From positions 543,845 through 607,844 of the forward strand of contig VZRS01002799.1 of the NCBI GenBank assembly GCA_013398055.1: DNA of 64,000 nt, written 5' to 3'. Below the pieces are notes generated by a model that had not been told where the DNA came from, did not search any database, and saw nothing but the letters and a program-made list of their open reading frames with translations. Shown piece after piece: positions 36,522 to 49,925 of the stretch (position 1 is its first letter; every line of letters begins with the position of its first letter). Origin of the DNA: Ifrita kowaldi (taxonomy: Eukaryota; Chordata; Aves; Passeriformes; Cinclosomatidae). The translations under genes and the position numbers were made by a program.

Positions 36522-39500
36522 GCAGGGAGCAGGTGGTGTGGAAGCATCAGACCTTGCAAAAGCAACTGATTCTGCCTAAAAGGCTTGGGTTTACCCCGTT
36601 GAGGGGGAATAAAGGGTAACCCTGAAACTGTGGCACTCTGGTGAGGCTGCTGAGAAGGCTGGGGGCAGGCAGCCAGCACTGCCTTGCCACTCAGAGGGAT
36701 GTGAAGGAGGCACAGTCTGATCTCAAACAGAGACAGGAGTTGATGGTGGGTGGCAGTGCTCTTCCAGGGAGCTCAGCCTGGGTATTCCTCATGCACCACA
36801 GGCTACCCAACAGGATGGGGGCATGTGGGGTATCCTTACTGAAGGGGCAGTCATAACTCAGCCCATGACACAAGCTAATGAAGAGCATAACGAGGGGTGA
36901 GAAGATGAGGGTGGCTGATAGCAGACAAAGCTTATGCAACTGGGAACATCTTGTATGGCTGGGACTCTGGCTCATAACCTCTGTTGGCTGTGACAGATGA
37001 GGTTAAAAGGATCATCTCCTTATTCTTCCCAAAAATGTCTATCTTTGGCAGATGGTAAATCCTGGCAGCCTGAGACAGTGAACATTACAGAAAGCTGTGA
37101 GGACTTCAGAAAGAGATCACATCTTTTTACCCTACAGGAAATCTTTAGAACATCTGGAGGGCAGCTATAAACTTTTCTTATTTTATGTTTTAATTACATG
37201 TTGAGATTGTTAGGCTAAGCACCCTCTTCTTTAAAAAGAGAAAACTTCATGCTCAAAATATACAGAAAATTAAATATCTACCAAGAACTGTTTTGGTTAG
37301 TTGTCACTTGTAACTCACTATATTATGAATAATAGGAGAGAGAACATTAAAACATGAGTTTCAACAATTTTCACCAGAAGTCCAACAAAGAAACAGACTA
37401 TAGGTGTTGACAAGAATTGTTTAGCAGGGAATGATATTGCATAATGCAGAGCCTGTGAACATCAGCTTTACATAAACTTCTTCCATATGAGACGTTAATC
37501 AGGATGGAGAACTGAAGGATCTGAAAACAATCAACATTTCTCCTTTCAAACCCCTGATGTTCAGTGTGAAGAGCTCATGCTATCCCTGTGTGGTGAGAAT
37601 GTGGGAGGATGTGAGGTAGCCATGGGCTGATCAGAGGTGGGCACATTTTCTGAGGTGTGTTGGGCTGAAAGCCCCACATTGACCAGGATGAGCCCACTGA
37701 AGGAAGGTGCTTGCTCAGTGTAGAGGTGTGGGAGCCAGTGAAATGAACTTCTGAACCAGGGTAAACCAGACCTGAATGAAACTGGGATGGTGTTTCAATG
37801 ACAAAAATTAATAAAATAAGTAGAAAGGGCCTGGGAGGTTTTAAAGGATTAGTGCATGGGGAAGCCAGCAACAAAGGAGACAGAACTACAGATGTACCTG
37901 CATATCTTAGATAAATAGATGGATTACTATATTTCCTAGAAATTGACTTGGGTGATAAATGAAAATATTCACAATGTTAATGTAATGGCTACATGCACGA
38001 TATGAGTGTATCTTCAAATATGCTGATATGAATATATTTCATATGCCTATGACTACATATGAAAATATATAAGCTTGATTCAAGTATCTTTTGAACCAGA
38101 ATTTGTAAGGAAGGATTATTTTTCAGAAACGTAAACAACTGTATTTGGCAGTTTCCAAGCGAGATTTCAATTTTGCATTTTCAAATTATATTTTCATTGT
38201 CATAAATGCAAAATGCACTTGCAGAAAAAAAAAAAAAAAAAGCTGGTTGCCCTATTTACCTTTGTATAAACATCTAGTGGTGAAATCCAGTTTGATTGCA
38301 AAATATATGCTGTTCCCAAGGGAACTGCTGCTTGAAAGGACTTACTAGCTGTGATTAGACCGATGAGACAATCATTTGCTCTCAGCTTAAGCTAGTATGA
38401 AGCCAGAGAAAGACAATTGGCTTGAAGAACCTGTGTTGCAGTCACCTGGCAAGCTTCTCTTCCCTGGGTAAAATGGACCAAACCAAGGTTATTATGACCT
38501 GAGTATTGCTCTTAGATCAGAGCAGCACACTGGCTGAATATGAGGGTCGGATTCACCACTGTGGTTGGTATTGCCTCATGATGTGCTCTTGCCATGACCA
38601 TTTAAACTAGCAGTGACTTCATCTGTTCATGTTAGGGGCAAAACTTGCCTTAGACTGTGGGGCACAGCAAGTTCTGAATCAAAATGTCTGTTCTTTTCGT
38701 GCTGAACTGATGACCTTGACACTGGCCTGGAAAGGTTCAGGGCACCATGCCCAGATCCACTGCACCTGCTGTCAGTCTGACGTCTCCATCATCTCTAGCC
38801 CACCAGGGAAGGCTGCTGGGCTACCCCTGCTGCTCCCACGACCCAGCACAGGGACACTCCAGAGGCTAGCAAGACCTCTCTCCCTCACTTTCTCCACAGC
38901 CCTCCCCACTGGGGCTGGGCCCCCTCTGCTTACAGTTATGTTACAGTGGGTCAGATCTTCAGTATGCACAACATGGGAATGCACCTTTAAGTGCAATGCT
39001 CCAAATTATCTTTTTTTTTTGTACCTCTAAATGTTTTTGGGATATATTTCCTGGAGTTTCTTAATTTTATTTTTTTTTCAGCACCATTAACCTTAAAGAT
39101 TAATGCAAAGTCAAGCAATCTTCTTTTACTTAAACCAAGTCACTTGCACATATACTTTCACTCACCACCTCTTGGGGAGCTAATGTTTATATGTTGAATT
39201 CTGCAATAACAGTTTAACTTCAGTGTGCCCACTGCTCACCATAAATGCCAGTGCATTACTCTTTCAAGTAACATAGCATATTTTGGACTTTAGGAAAGTG
39301 AAGCTAGAACAATACCAAAACTGGAGTGTTTATTCCCACAAATAACTACACAGAGCCATGTGGGAGTGCCTTAGGAGAGCTGCATCTGTGCTCTGCAGAA
39401 TGAGGCTCAGGATCAGAAATAGAAGACAAAATCTCTTGGTTGCATGTCCAGCTTCTCTCTCCCACTCTCAGGACTGGCACCACATAAACCCAGCCCATGG

Positions 39501-42500
39501 TCTTTCTCATCTTGCATGGCCACAAACATATGCCTTGACTCCTCTGGTCTTGGCAACTGTGCTACATACCAGTTACTTTCCCCACACCAAAAAAAGGTCT
39601 GAACTGTTTTCCTTTCCCTGACCTTTGGCCAACATTCGTTGTCCTTCTATAAATAACTCCCCACCTTTGTTTAAACTCCTAAACTGAAGGTATTTATTGC
39701 TTGTCGTCATATTCCCCAGCATTTTCCTCTCTGCTAAGTATAATGGTGATCTGTAGTCACTCTTCATGTCTTACTCTCCCACCTATCCATCCCTCCATCT
39801 GTCCCTCCTGACCTGACCCCACAGACAAGTGAGGCATTTTCAGCCAACCGACAGGAAAGGGGAACTTGTCTCTGGAGGGATGGGGAAGGAAGGACACGGT
39901 GGAGGCAGAGGGCAGGATGGTCATGCACAGCTTACAGAGCCCACCAGATCACCACTGTTCTCACATGAAGAAAGTGCCTGATCCCATGGAACCCTGCTCC
40001 CAACAAGGCTATTATACACAGGACAGTCAAATTGCATTATCCCTTCTGCAAAACATATGGAGGAAACAAAATGTTGGAGGATACTCTAGTGACAGCTAAT
40101 GACATTACTGAAATTACTATAAATATCATCTTTAATCTAATCAAAAACAGTATATCAAAGACATTAAAGCTGCAGATGCTTACTGTGCCAGGGGGGAACC
40201 AAATGAAGCTTTACAGATGTGTCACACTGTGAAGTTGTATTTGCATAATAGAAAATGAATGCCGGTTGTATCTCGGATTTCTGCTGCTTTTTAAGCCGGG
40301 GGGATCTGGATGTTACATTTAGTGAGGATCTTTCTAGGTAGCCCAAGGTTTGGGCAGACAAACAAAAATACAAATTATCTGCAGGTCTGACAAAAAAATT
40401 TCTAACAAATGGTCACTTCATCCCTAGCTAATTATTACCTGGGCCACTCTGTCATGTACTTAATTAGCATCATTTCTCTTGAAAGCACATTTCACTGAAC
40501 CAGTGCCGTCTGCAGGGTAAGAACCAACAAAGTAACATCAATCAGTTAATTAACTAGTTAACACATTTCCTTCCTTCTTAATTCCTGCTTTTGATTTTCA
40601 TTTAGCTGCTTTTAACATCTGAATTTTCAGGAGGTTTGTTTCTGGGCAACCAGTGGTAGTGATGTGTGAGAGGGACTCTACCAACATGACCTTCATGATA
40701 TTATTTTGCTACTGTAGGGAGAGATTTGTGCTCTCGTGGGGTCCCTAGCACCAAGAGGAACACTTCTGAGAAATAAAAGAACAGGTGTACATCTATTAAA
40801 TACAGGCACAATCCTGCTTACTGCTGGAGAAATGAACAGAGACAGCATTACTCCCACCACTGGGCTCAGGTTTCCCCTCCGGTGCTCACCAGAGCAGGAG
40901 AAGCTCCCAGGCTTCAGCACAGTGCTGCTTCCTGAGACAGCAATGGCAGAGCTACAACTCTGGGCTTCTACAAGCATGAACCAAGACACTCTGACTGACC
41001 CGGGCCATGAACTGCTTCCCTCAGAGTGTGCTCTCCTGTGTCAACCAAGAGCACTACATTGCAGGAGCTTTTGAAATCTCATTAAAACAGAGAGAGTCTA
41101 ATAACATTTTTATTCAACCTCATTTCAGAAGAAGGTACAGAGCTAAGAAAAGAAGAACAGGGTGAGGTGTCTTTGTTTTGCTTTAGGTTGTCTGTTCCTC
41201 TGTGTGGTCACCCCACTCAGCCATGCCTCCCTCCAAAGACCACGTAAACCTCAATGATGCCCTTGCCTGAACTGTTCTGGTCTCCCAGCAGCCCTTCCTC
41301 CAGCCGCCCTAGTTTGGGTCATGCTCCTACTTCCCTCTTTAGTGACGTGGGAATAGCACTTGTCTCTGATAAAGCACCTCATGCAGTTGGGTTACATGGA
41401 AGGAGGTGTGGATTCAGCAGCAGTGCATCTTGTCTGCCCCCAGCCAGTTCTTTGGCAATAGATTTCAGGGTTGTCCTGAACGGACCATGGTGGGAATACG
41501 CATTATCAGGGCAGAAAAGGGTGATATGGTCCTGGTAACTCTGCATGAGCACTGTCCATGGTGAACCCTGTGGTCATAAACCCCTGTAGGAGGAATGCAC
41601 TGAGCAGAACAGCAGAGTTCTGACTTCACAAGATGGCCAAGGCTGGATTTCACTAGACTGCACACTACATTTTACCTGGCATGAGGCCCACATGTGGTCT
41701 CTACTGAAAAAAAAATTGATTTTGTCCTGAAAGATTACATGCCTGGATTTATTTAAACTGCCATTTGCATGAAGATATTCATTAAAAAAGAAAGCATCAG
41801 GAAAAGAAAGAGGTTCACTGGAAAAAGGATTTCTGCTCAGCCTTAATTTAAGTGGAAAATAATGTTTGTACTGCTGCATGGCAAATATATTAGAAGGATT
41901 TGAGATTATAATATAGAGTAGGTTAATGGCAGTTTCATAATCTAATCTGCTGTTGAATTCCAGTTTTACCAACCGTTTTTCCCCCTTGGGCTTAGAAAGT
42001 CTTTGTGTTTCCATAAACTCCAGCAGATTGAAAGAGTTCAGAGTTGAAAGCTCAGTGATTTAAATTTGCCATGCTGCTAAATGCTATGGCTTAAGAGCAG
42101 TGAATAACTGCAATATGGAGTCTCTTACACACCAGGGAATCTCCAGCTCTTTGAATTGGTGACAATCCATCCCAGGGATTTGCACCCCAGCTCCCATGGG
42201 CTGCTGCCTGCACGCCCATATTTGGATAATTCCTCAGAGGCAAAACACACCAGCAATTTTACTTTTAAACATAGCTCATTTTCTCCAACTTCAGTGGACA
42301 AGCATATCAAAACACAAGCCCTGGAAATGCAGACCACATCACATGGGGCTCCTGGGCATCCCCTTCTCTGGGGACACAGCTTGTGGGGAGCCAAATTCCT
42401 CTTGGGAGGATGGGAAGCAGAGAAGATGTGTTGATGTGGGTCTTCTGGGGACCCCCAGTATGTGAATATGGCCTCGAGGCACGGCCCATGTCCTGGTCCT

Positions 42501-45500
42501 CCTCTGTGTTTTAGAAGGATGCTCAGCGTGCTGTGCTCCATTAGGAGCAGATCTGAGGTGCAGAAGCACTGCATCATGTTGTGTTTTTCCAGCTGCATGA
42601 GAGGACATGAGCTGACTGTGCCTCCTAAATGATGCATTTAACTCAGCTCGACAGAAAATGTTGACAGACAGAACGTGGGTTTAGTACTTTGATACTTATG
42701 GGGAAAGACTGGGGAAGGAGGAGGAGGATGTCCAACTGTTTAGAAGGGGAATATTTAAGGAAGATGCAGAAGAAGAAGCAGTCGGCAACTGGTACGCCTA
42801 ACCTACAAATGTCAGCTTTACAGAGTAAGTCAGTCTAAAAATAACCTCCAATTGTCTCCCAGCTACTCCAGCAGCACAGCGAAAGCACAAGTGGTAGAGA
42901 AAAATCACCAGAGGGGGGAAGAAAGATTCTCTGTCTGGCTTTTTTTTTTGTTAAAAAACCCTATGCTTTTAGAAATTTCTGACTAAAAATGAAGCAAATA
43001 CTAGGCTCTTAGAAGCCTAGATGCAAGTTAACCTCATTTAATTGTATTTACTCCATTTATTTTGTCTCTATTTATTTTACCTCTGAAAGGCAGCATAGGC
43101 TGAATTCCAGATATTCCGTGGAACACTATAAATGTAAGACATGGATATCCTTGCATAATTGCATGAGAACTTCCCTTGCCTCCCCCGACTAGACTCCCTT
43201 TCCATACTCAATATTTTAAGTGAGAGTATTGAATATCTCTCTGTATAATTTGCATACTTTCTTTTTTAGCAGTCTCCCTGCTCATTTATGCCCTATGAAC
43301 TATTCCTTTCTCTTTTTAGAGATCATTGAAATACAGTGTCTACAGCAGAATTAAATTAATCCATGATAATATTTCAGAATAATTTTTAATGCATGATCCA
43401 GAAATCTGTAGAAGCTTTTTCCCTCCCTGTCTGAAGCCACTGCTCCACAATAGGTGCACACTGGCTTCAAGATGTAGTAAGAGCCAGAACAATGCCAACA
43501 CTGTTCCATTCCTATGTACTTCCATTTGATATAGCAAACCAACCAAAAAATCCAAAAGGAAGGATCTGAGACACATGAACTTGTAAACAAGCAAGGAAAA
43601 TTGCTGTGGAAAGAACTAAATATCTCTCCAGTGATATACAGGACTGGTGCTTACCTACAAACGTCCCAGAGACAGATCATTCTGCTGCAGATTAGAGGAG
43701 CTATTTCGCCTATCAATGCTACATAATCATCTGATTTAAAGTCTCCCTTCCAGTGTGGAATGAAGATGCCATGAGGTCTCTCCACTCTGGAACAGATTTT
43801 CCAGAAGCTAGGTTTTTAAACAGTTAAGCCTAGAAACTACCAATTTTGAGGCTTGAAGCATTCATCCCCTACTCTGTTATACTCCCCTCTTCTACTCTGT
43901 GACTGGAAAAAATACACAGCAGGGTTCCTGACAGGGTCTCCCAATGTCCCGTGGACCCCAATGGCATTTTCACTGCCATAAGAAGGTCAAACCCAAATGG
44001 ACCAAGCTTGATGCTGATGCTGATGCTGCTCGGGAAAGATCAGTTGCAAGGATGTGGAGGAACATGTCATGAGGCAGCAGGATCCATGCTGCATTGGAAA
44101 TACCCTGTGTACAGAGTGGAATGATGGCAGGGGCTGGTGTCCCCTGGGTACCAGGTGCTCAGCTGGTGTGTAGTCATGAGTGCTTCTCCATGATGGGTTT
44201 GGGCCAGTGGTGAGACCAGTCCCTCTCTTCCTAACACCATGTGGGCAGGACAGGCAAGCAGGACATGAATGACAGTGTCCCTCAAGTGACTCTCCCTCAT
44301 GGGGAAGCAGTGATAGGCACCTCCATACAGGTATCCTTACACGGGCTATGCCAGGCTTTAGTGCTCTGTGGTAGCACACTGAAGGCATCAGAGCCTGGGA
44401 ATGGAAGGGCACTGCAGAGCTGATGACAGCAAATCACACATACAGACACACTGGGAAGAAGTGGCACAAAGCATTATTCAGCTGTTAATGAATTATTTGA
44501 ATTTTCCCTGGACTCACTGGAATCAGCCCCAGAGATGGACTCACATCATGGCAATACAGCTAGGCTTGGACAGACCACCAGGTTTGGGTTCCAACTGTTC
44601 AACGTGGCAGGAGCTCCATATGTGGCTCAGACATGCCAGATGGCCTAAAATACACACTATCCTAAACACTCCAACACCTCTCCTGCCCTGCAAAGCCACT
44701 GAGCACCAGGCATGCAGTAAACATGGAACTGAATCCCCCTGAATGTGAGTTAGTGACAGCAAAATTGAGTACTCAGTTAAAGAGATCAGTTCTCCAGTTT
44801 GTGTGGCTAAGTGGTTTGTTTTACTCAGTGATACTCACTTCCCTGGTTCATTTAAACAATATCTCTCTGGGAGGGCTGATGGCAGGAGGCTTTAGTGACC
44901 AAGAGCCAGGGCTGTTTATATTTACATCATTGGTCTGAATCCAACAGAGCCTGATAGTGAAAGAAAATATTAGCCATCTGCCCAATGCTTGACAGCCTTG
45001 CTAGCAATAAAACCAAGAATTGATTAGATATGCAGGTTTTCTGAATATCCCTTGCTAGGGTTGACCTTCCAGTTTGCAGAGGGACTTCCTTGACGAGGCA
45101 GAACCATCGGTCCTCTTGCCACCCTTCCCCACTCCTATCGGACCAGTAGGCAACCCTGGCAGTCTCCACCAGAGAAATACCAACTTGTTACCGACACTAA
45201 ATACTGAAGAGAGAGAAAAATGGCTCTGTATAAGTCACTGCTTATTCTGGTGATGCAACACACTGTTTTTGAACTAACAGATGCCACACAATGTTCAGCA
45301 CTTATGGCAATGCTCACAAAGGTACAGTTGGAAGGCAGACCTTGCCCATTACTACATTATTGTAATGTTCTTGCTTGCCAAAACAGAGTCCTGTATTTTA
45401 ATATTTCCTACTCACACTTGTATTTTGTCACATACTAAAATGCCTCAGCTGTAAAGCTAATACTATATAGCCTTAGACCTAGGGTGTAGGTAGTTCCCAG

Positions 45501-46871
45501 ATGTGAACTGTCCACACCACCAGCAGATGCAAAGGAGGTGGAAGCAGCTGTCTATGGCTTTGCTTCCCTTTTGCAGTGGCAGCTACCCCAGAGGGACTGT
45601 CTTACCTTGGGATCCCTCCTCTGCCTAAAACACTGCCTTTGAAACTGCTGGTGGTAATGACAGAGCAGTGGGCCTACATGTTTATAGCTAAAACAGCTCT
45701 TCTTGGTTTAAGTAGAAAAAAATATCTTAAACATGATTCAGAGGGTGGATACACCTGAGAATAGATGGTGTGCTACACCCCCCAGAAGCTGTTGGGCTTG
45801 TAGCAGAACCCAGCAGCAGGGAAGAACAAGGAGATGTTGTTCCCATGCCCAGATAGATAGCATGACCCATGCTCACCTGGGAAGCAAGGGGAAGGGCAGA
45901 ACACCACACTTTGGGCAGGTGATTTGGTCCCCTTTGTTCTCTGCTCTTCAGACAGAGACCCCCCAGCCCACATTTCTGCATGTGTGTATTGAAGGGCACG
46001 CGTGTGCAGTGCATTTCAATAAATAATATCCCTTGTTTCTCACAGAGCATTTCGGTGGCAAAAAGTTTGCACCACCTTGCTTTTATTGTGTATCTCGGTC
46101 AGAAAGGTCCCTTCCACAAAAGATGGACTTGCATCGTTCCACCTACACTTCATCACACAAGGCAGTAATAAATGCATGGAGTACCGTGCCTCAGGACAAT
46201 TTGAGCACTGTGCAAAGGTCACTCTCTTCAGACCCTAATTGCTCAGCAAAAGTGACATTTAAAATGCATATCATTAAAATCATAACAAATTTATTTACCT
46301 CCTTCCTTATTGGGATTGTTTCTGCATACATTACACATTTGATATATTTGAGTGCTCTGGAGGTCAGGATGTGTTTGCATCATAAAATAATGTCTTGTGG
46401 AATCACGGTGACATGGGCTGCCAGGCTCCCAATATTACTCATGCACTGACTGCTCTTGTAGGAGCTATCACAAAATCCCAACAGCCAGAGAGGGCCAACA
46501 CTCCCTGAGCTTTGTAGGAAGAGAGTGTGGTGGCTGTTTTAAGATGAACAAGTAATATTGCAAAAGTAGCAGGCAAATAATGTCGTGAACACTTCTGGAC
46601 AGGAGGAAGAAGGGCGCAGCAAGAAGCACATGCACATGTGCATGTCTGCCTCAGTTCTGAACCATTTGTTCAGTGCTAGTATTGGCTTACACATAAACAC
46701 ATGTACATATCCTTCTTTCCATTATATGTATGTGTGTGTATATCACTGTCTCTTTCTTTCTGTCTCAGAAGACGGCGTTCAAGCCAATATTTTTTAGGAA
46801 CTGGAGACGGTGCTCATCTAAAATGTCTAATAGATGTCTTCTCTCTCGCTTGCCATTAGACATCAAACACT
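36522..46871. other. Gene-free stretch, about 10 kb
   Basis: No gene, RNA gene or repeat family recognised. Points of note: an AT-rich palindromic patch at 38025-38043 (atatgaa and ttcatat around tatat), an A18-type run at about 38225-38242, and a cluster of TAAT cores at 40428-40565 that resembles a regulatory element. Open frames here overlap on both strands and are short. Confidence 0.5.
40428..40565. promoter_or_regulatory. Possible homeodomain-site cluster
   Basis: Within about 140 bases there are taattatta (about 40429), ttaattag (about 40460) and the palindrome gttaattaac (about 40554). TAAT cores are bound by homeodomain proteins. Such cores are frequent in AT-rich DNA, so this is only a suggestion of an enhancer. 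Confidence 0.2.
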
Positions 46872-46985
46872 GCTTTTTAGCTTCATCAGCCTGAAAACCA
46901 CACTGGCTATGAGAGCTGTTATCATAGCACCTCTGTGTTTCTATTTGCTATGATATGATTAGTTGAAGGCTGATGAGCTAAAAGC
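46872..46985. repeat. Nested hairpin, about 114 bases
   Basis: The outer arms 46872-46892 and 46967-46985 are complementary over 19 pairs with two single-base bulges in the left arm (gctttttagcttcatcagcct against aggctgatgagctaaaagc). Inside them is a second perfect 10-pair stem, tatcatagca (46920-46929) with tgctatgata (46946-46955), around a 16-base loop. The region between the stems is unequal on the two sides. The whole could fold as one long branched or bulged hairpin on either strand. It might be a non-coding RNA precursor, a relic of a small inverted-repeat transposon, or a conserved element. I do not recognise a known family. Confidence 0.75.
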
Positions 46986-49872
46986 AAGCTCAAATAAGAC
47001 AGAATTATTCCAGGTAGCCTCAGTTTTCTCTATTTCACTTATGAGCATTCATTTCTTTTGTTAATGAAGTTATTTACTTACCTTCTAATGTCCTTTGGGA
47101 CACTTGGATTTGTGTGCCATAGAAGAGGAAAAAGGTTTTGTGATTAAAATCATGGCAGCTTAATGTCAGTGCCAGAGGCTGAAGGACATCTAGCTTGCCT
47201 TCTTAACTGAAGATGAAACAAATCTAAGTTATTCCTCCATGTGCTTAGCTCCCTTCTTCTACACAGACTGCGGAGGACTGAGGAGTCATATACTCTACTA
47301 AAGCATGCAGAAAATGTTTACTTGCTGCTTTACAAGGCCTGAACCAAAGCCTACTGGATTCTTTCCAATCCATTGAATTTTAGTTGTTTGGTTTTGGTTT
47401 TTTTTATTAAAGCTGGGAGAATGATTTTGGCAAACAACAAATTTGTCAAAAAATGTAGTTTTGAAGAAGCGACTTGCAGAATTGAGTCCAACTTGGTAAA
47501 CAGATTTAGCTGGGAAAGAAATAAAAAGCATTCATAAGAACATAACTGAGACTTTCCATGTTTTTCTTTGGAAATTATATATTTGTTCCACGTGTGACAT
47601 TATTTAAAAGCTATAAAAAGGGATCTAGGTTGGCTAGACTGCATAGAAGAATCTCTTCTTTTCTTTGTTTTTTCCAGACTGGCCACTGAACAGACATGTT
47701 CAATGTGAGATTCTTACTCTTTTCCATCCCATCTTCTCTGTCTAAATCACTTTTACTTGCTTCTTGCTGCCTGTCTTCATAATTTGCAATGCTCTTCCCC
47801 AGCATGGATTCAGTTGAACAGATTCTAATTACTAATCTCCATATTTATCACATCCAAAAGATACCACCATTGCTTGGCAGCAACCTCTAACATTAGAGCC
47901 CATGCAAAATGTAACAAATACTGGTTCTTGCTGTACTTTCATATACTGATCTCAAAACACACTGTAAAGTAGACTAGAGGCAAAATCTGTAACCAGTGTG
48001 ACACTTGCCAGTGGGTCAAGTATTATTTCCTCTTCACTTTGTACAGGGAACAGTCAAGAGCCAAAATAGACTGTCTTTCATCCATGACAGTCTTAAAAAT
48101 GTAACCCTTCAATCCTTCAATGTTGCTGCTGGATAAACCTACAGGATGGTATCCCATGCCTCTGTCAAGCAGGATCCCCTCTGATCAAATCAAGTCAGGT
48201 AAGCGAAGGTTGCATTTTTCATTGCTGGATTGGCCTGTTGCTGATCCTGGTAAATGTGTCTGAGATCTGCAGTTCATCACCCAGGGAAACCTTGCACAAG
48301 GATGGAGGTGTGGGGCGGGCAGCTTTTGCAGGTGGGAAGGCTGGCATGTAGACTAACATCCTGCCCCCAATCAAGCTGTCACACTCCTGGCAAGATCACT
48401 TGGTGATGCCAGCTTGCCGCCCCGGCGCTGCATGGAGGGTGAGAACACACGAGCGGCTCCCCGTGGGGAGGCTTGGCTTGCACTACAAACCAGGAGCAAG
48501 CTCTGGAGCTGGCTGCCCTGCTGGCTTCGATTGACTGCAGCTGCTTGTTTGCTCTCAGCGAGGCTGCTTCTGGAAAGCCTGTCTGTTTGACCTGTCTGCC
48601 TTTTTCCTGATGCTGAGCTTCTTCTCAGCTGCCTCATTTCCTCCCTGCGATCCTGACAGGGGCAGCCTGAAATCGCTCTGCCCATTGGGCTTCCAAGTGA
48701 CTTTCCATCTATTTAATCTATCATTAAAACTTAAGGCAAGGTCTTCCCGTCAGAAAAAAAATAGATCAAGGAACAGAGCATCCCTTTCCTTTCATGATGT
48801 TTTCTGATTTTTAACAACTATGCCCAGATATTTGTTAGACAGCTTTAAATCAAGAACTCAATCAAAAGCCTGTACCAACTCTGCACAGGAGCTTCCCTGG
48901 GATATTGCCTCACTCTTTCTTTCCTTTTTTTTAAATTCTGCACAGCAGGAGTGAATGGAATAATAGTGCATATTGGAAATAAACTCCTGAGCAGTGGAAG
49001 GACCGTCATTAGTGCTGACAAAAGCAGCTTTTGAGGCTGTGCCAAGATCAAATAAATGAGAACTGGTAGCAGAAGCTGGCATAGCTTATGGATGTGAGGT
49101 TCAAGTTACCACTTTTTTGACTCAATTAACTTTTGTGATACTTTGTATAGATGGGTCTAAGCTGAGAGTTTCCCTTCAATTGATGCAGAGATACCTTTGT
49201 CCAAGCTTATGAATTATTTCTCCTTGAGATGTGCAAGAGGCTTCCCCTAATTTACTTCCAGGCTGTTTAATCCTAGTCATTTCCCTCCCTTTTTTCACAG
49301 CTCTCCCACATCCAGACTTTCCTGGTGAAAACACATACAAGCCAACCTTATCCCATAAGGACAAGGACACCTTCATTTCCTGTGAAAACACAAGAGGAAA
49401 GAGTTGGATTGTTCTTTTCAAAAGGGAGTTTGTCATAATATCCCTGCATCTACAGCCAAAATGTGTGCTGACCACGAGGACCCTACTTTCACCTTCATCC
49501 ATGGAAGAATTTAATTAATCTTTCTATATTGGCAGGCGAACAACATTTCCTGAAGAGAAAAATAAATGTTAATTTCCAGAGGTAATTAACAGTCACTGAA
49601 TGAGACTAAAGGGCTTTCATCAAAATTACCAATCAGCTCAAATTTGAAGAGATTCTCTCCTCCTCATTGCTTCTTCATCTCATTCAGCCAGTCCTGCTGA
49701 ATTAGTGCCTAATAGAGTCTCAGACATATTCATATCCTGTCAAATTCCCATCCTCCCAAGGAACTGTCCCTTTCAAATGGTAATACAGAGGGCGTATGAT
49801 GTGCACTCGTTGCTATTTTGGATTTAACAGCTGGCTGCGTTGCACTAAGGGTAGCTGTGGAAACTTAACTGG

Positions 49873-49925
49873 GGGATGTGTGCGTGTGTGGGTGGGTGTG
49901 TGTGCGTACACATCTGTGTGTGTAA
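49873..49925. repeat. TG-rich degenerate microsatellite
   Basis: An impure (TG)n tract broken by CG, GG and a short acac segment. Mostly alternating purine-pyrimidine. Confidence 0.8.

Noticed and set aside
38225..38242. Poly-A as the tail of a processed pseudogene
   Set aside because: No AATAAA nearby upstream and no coding remnant before it.
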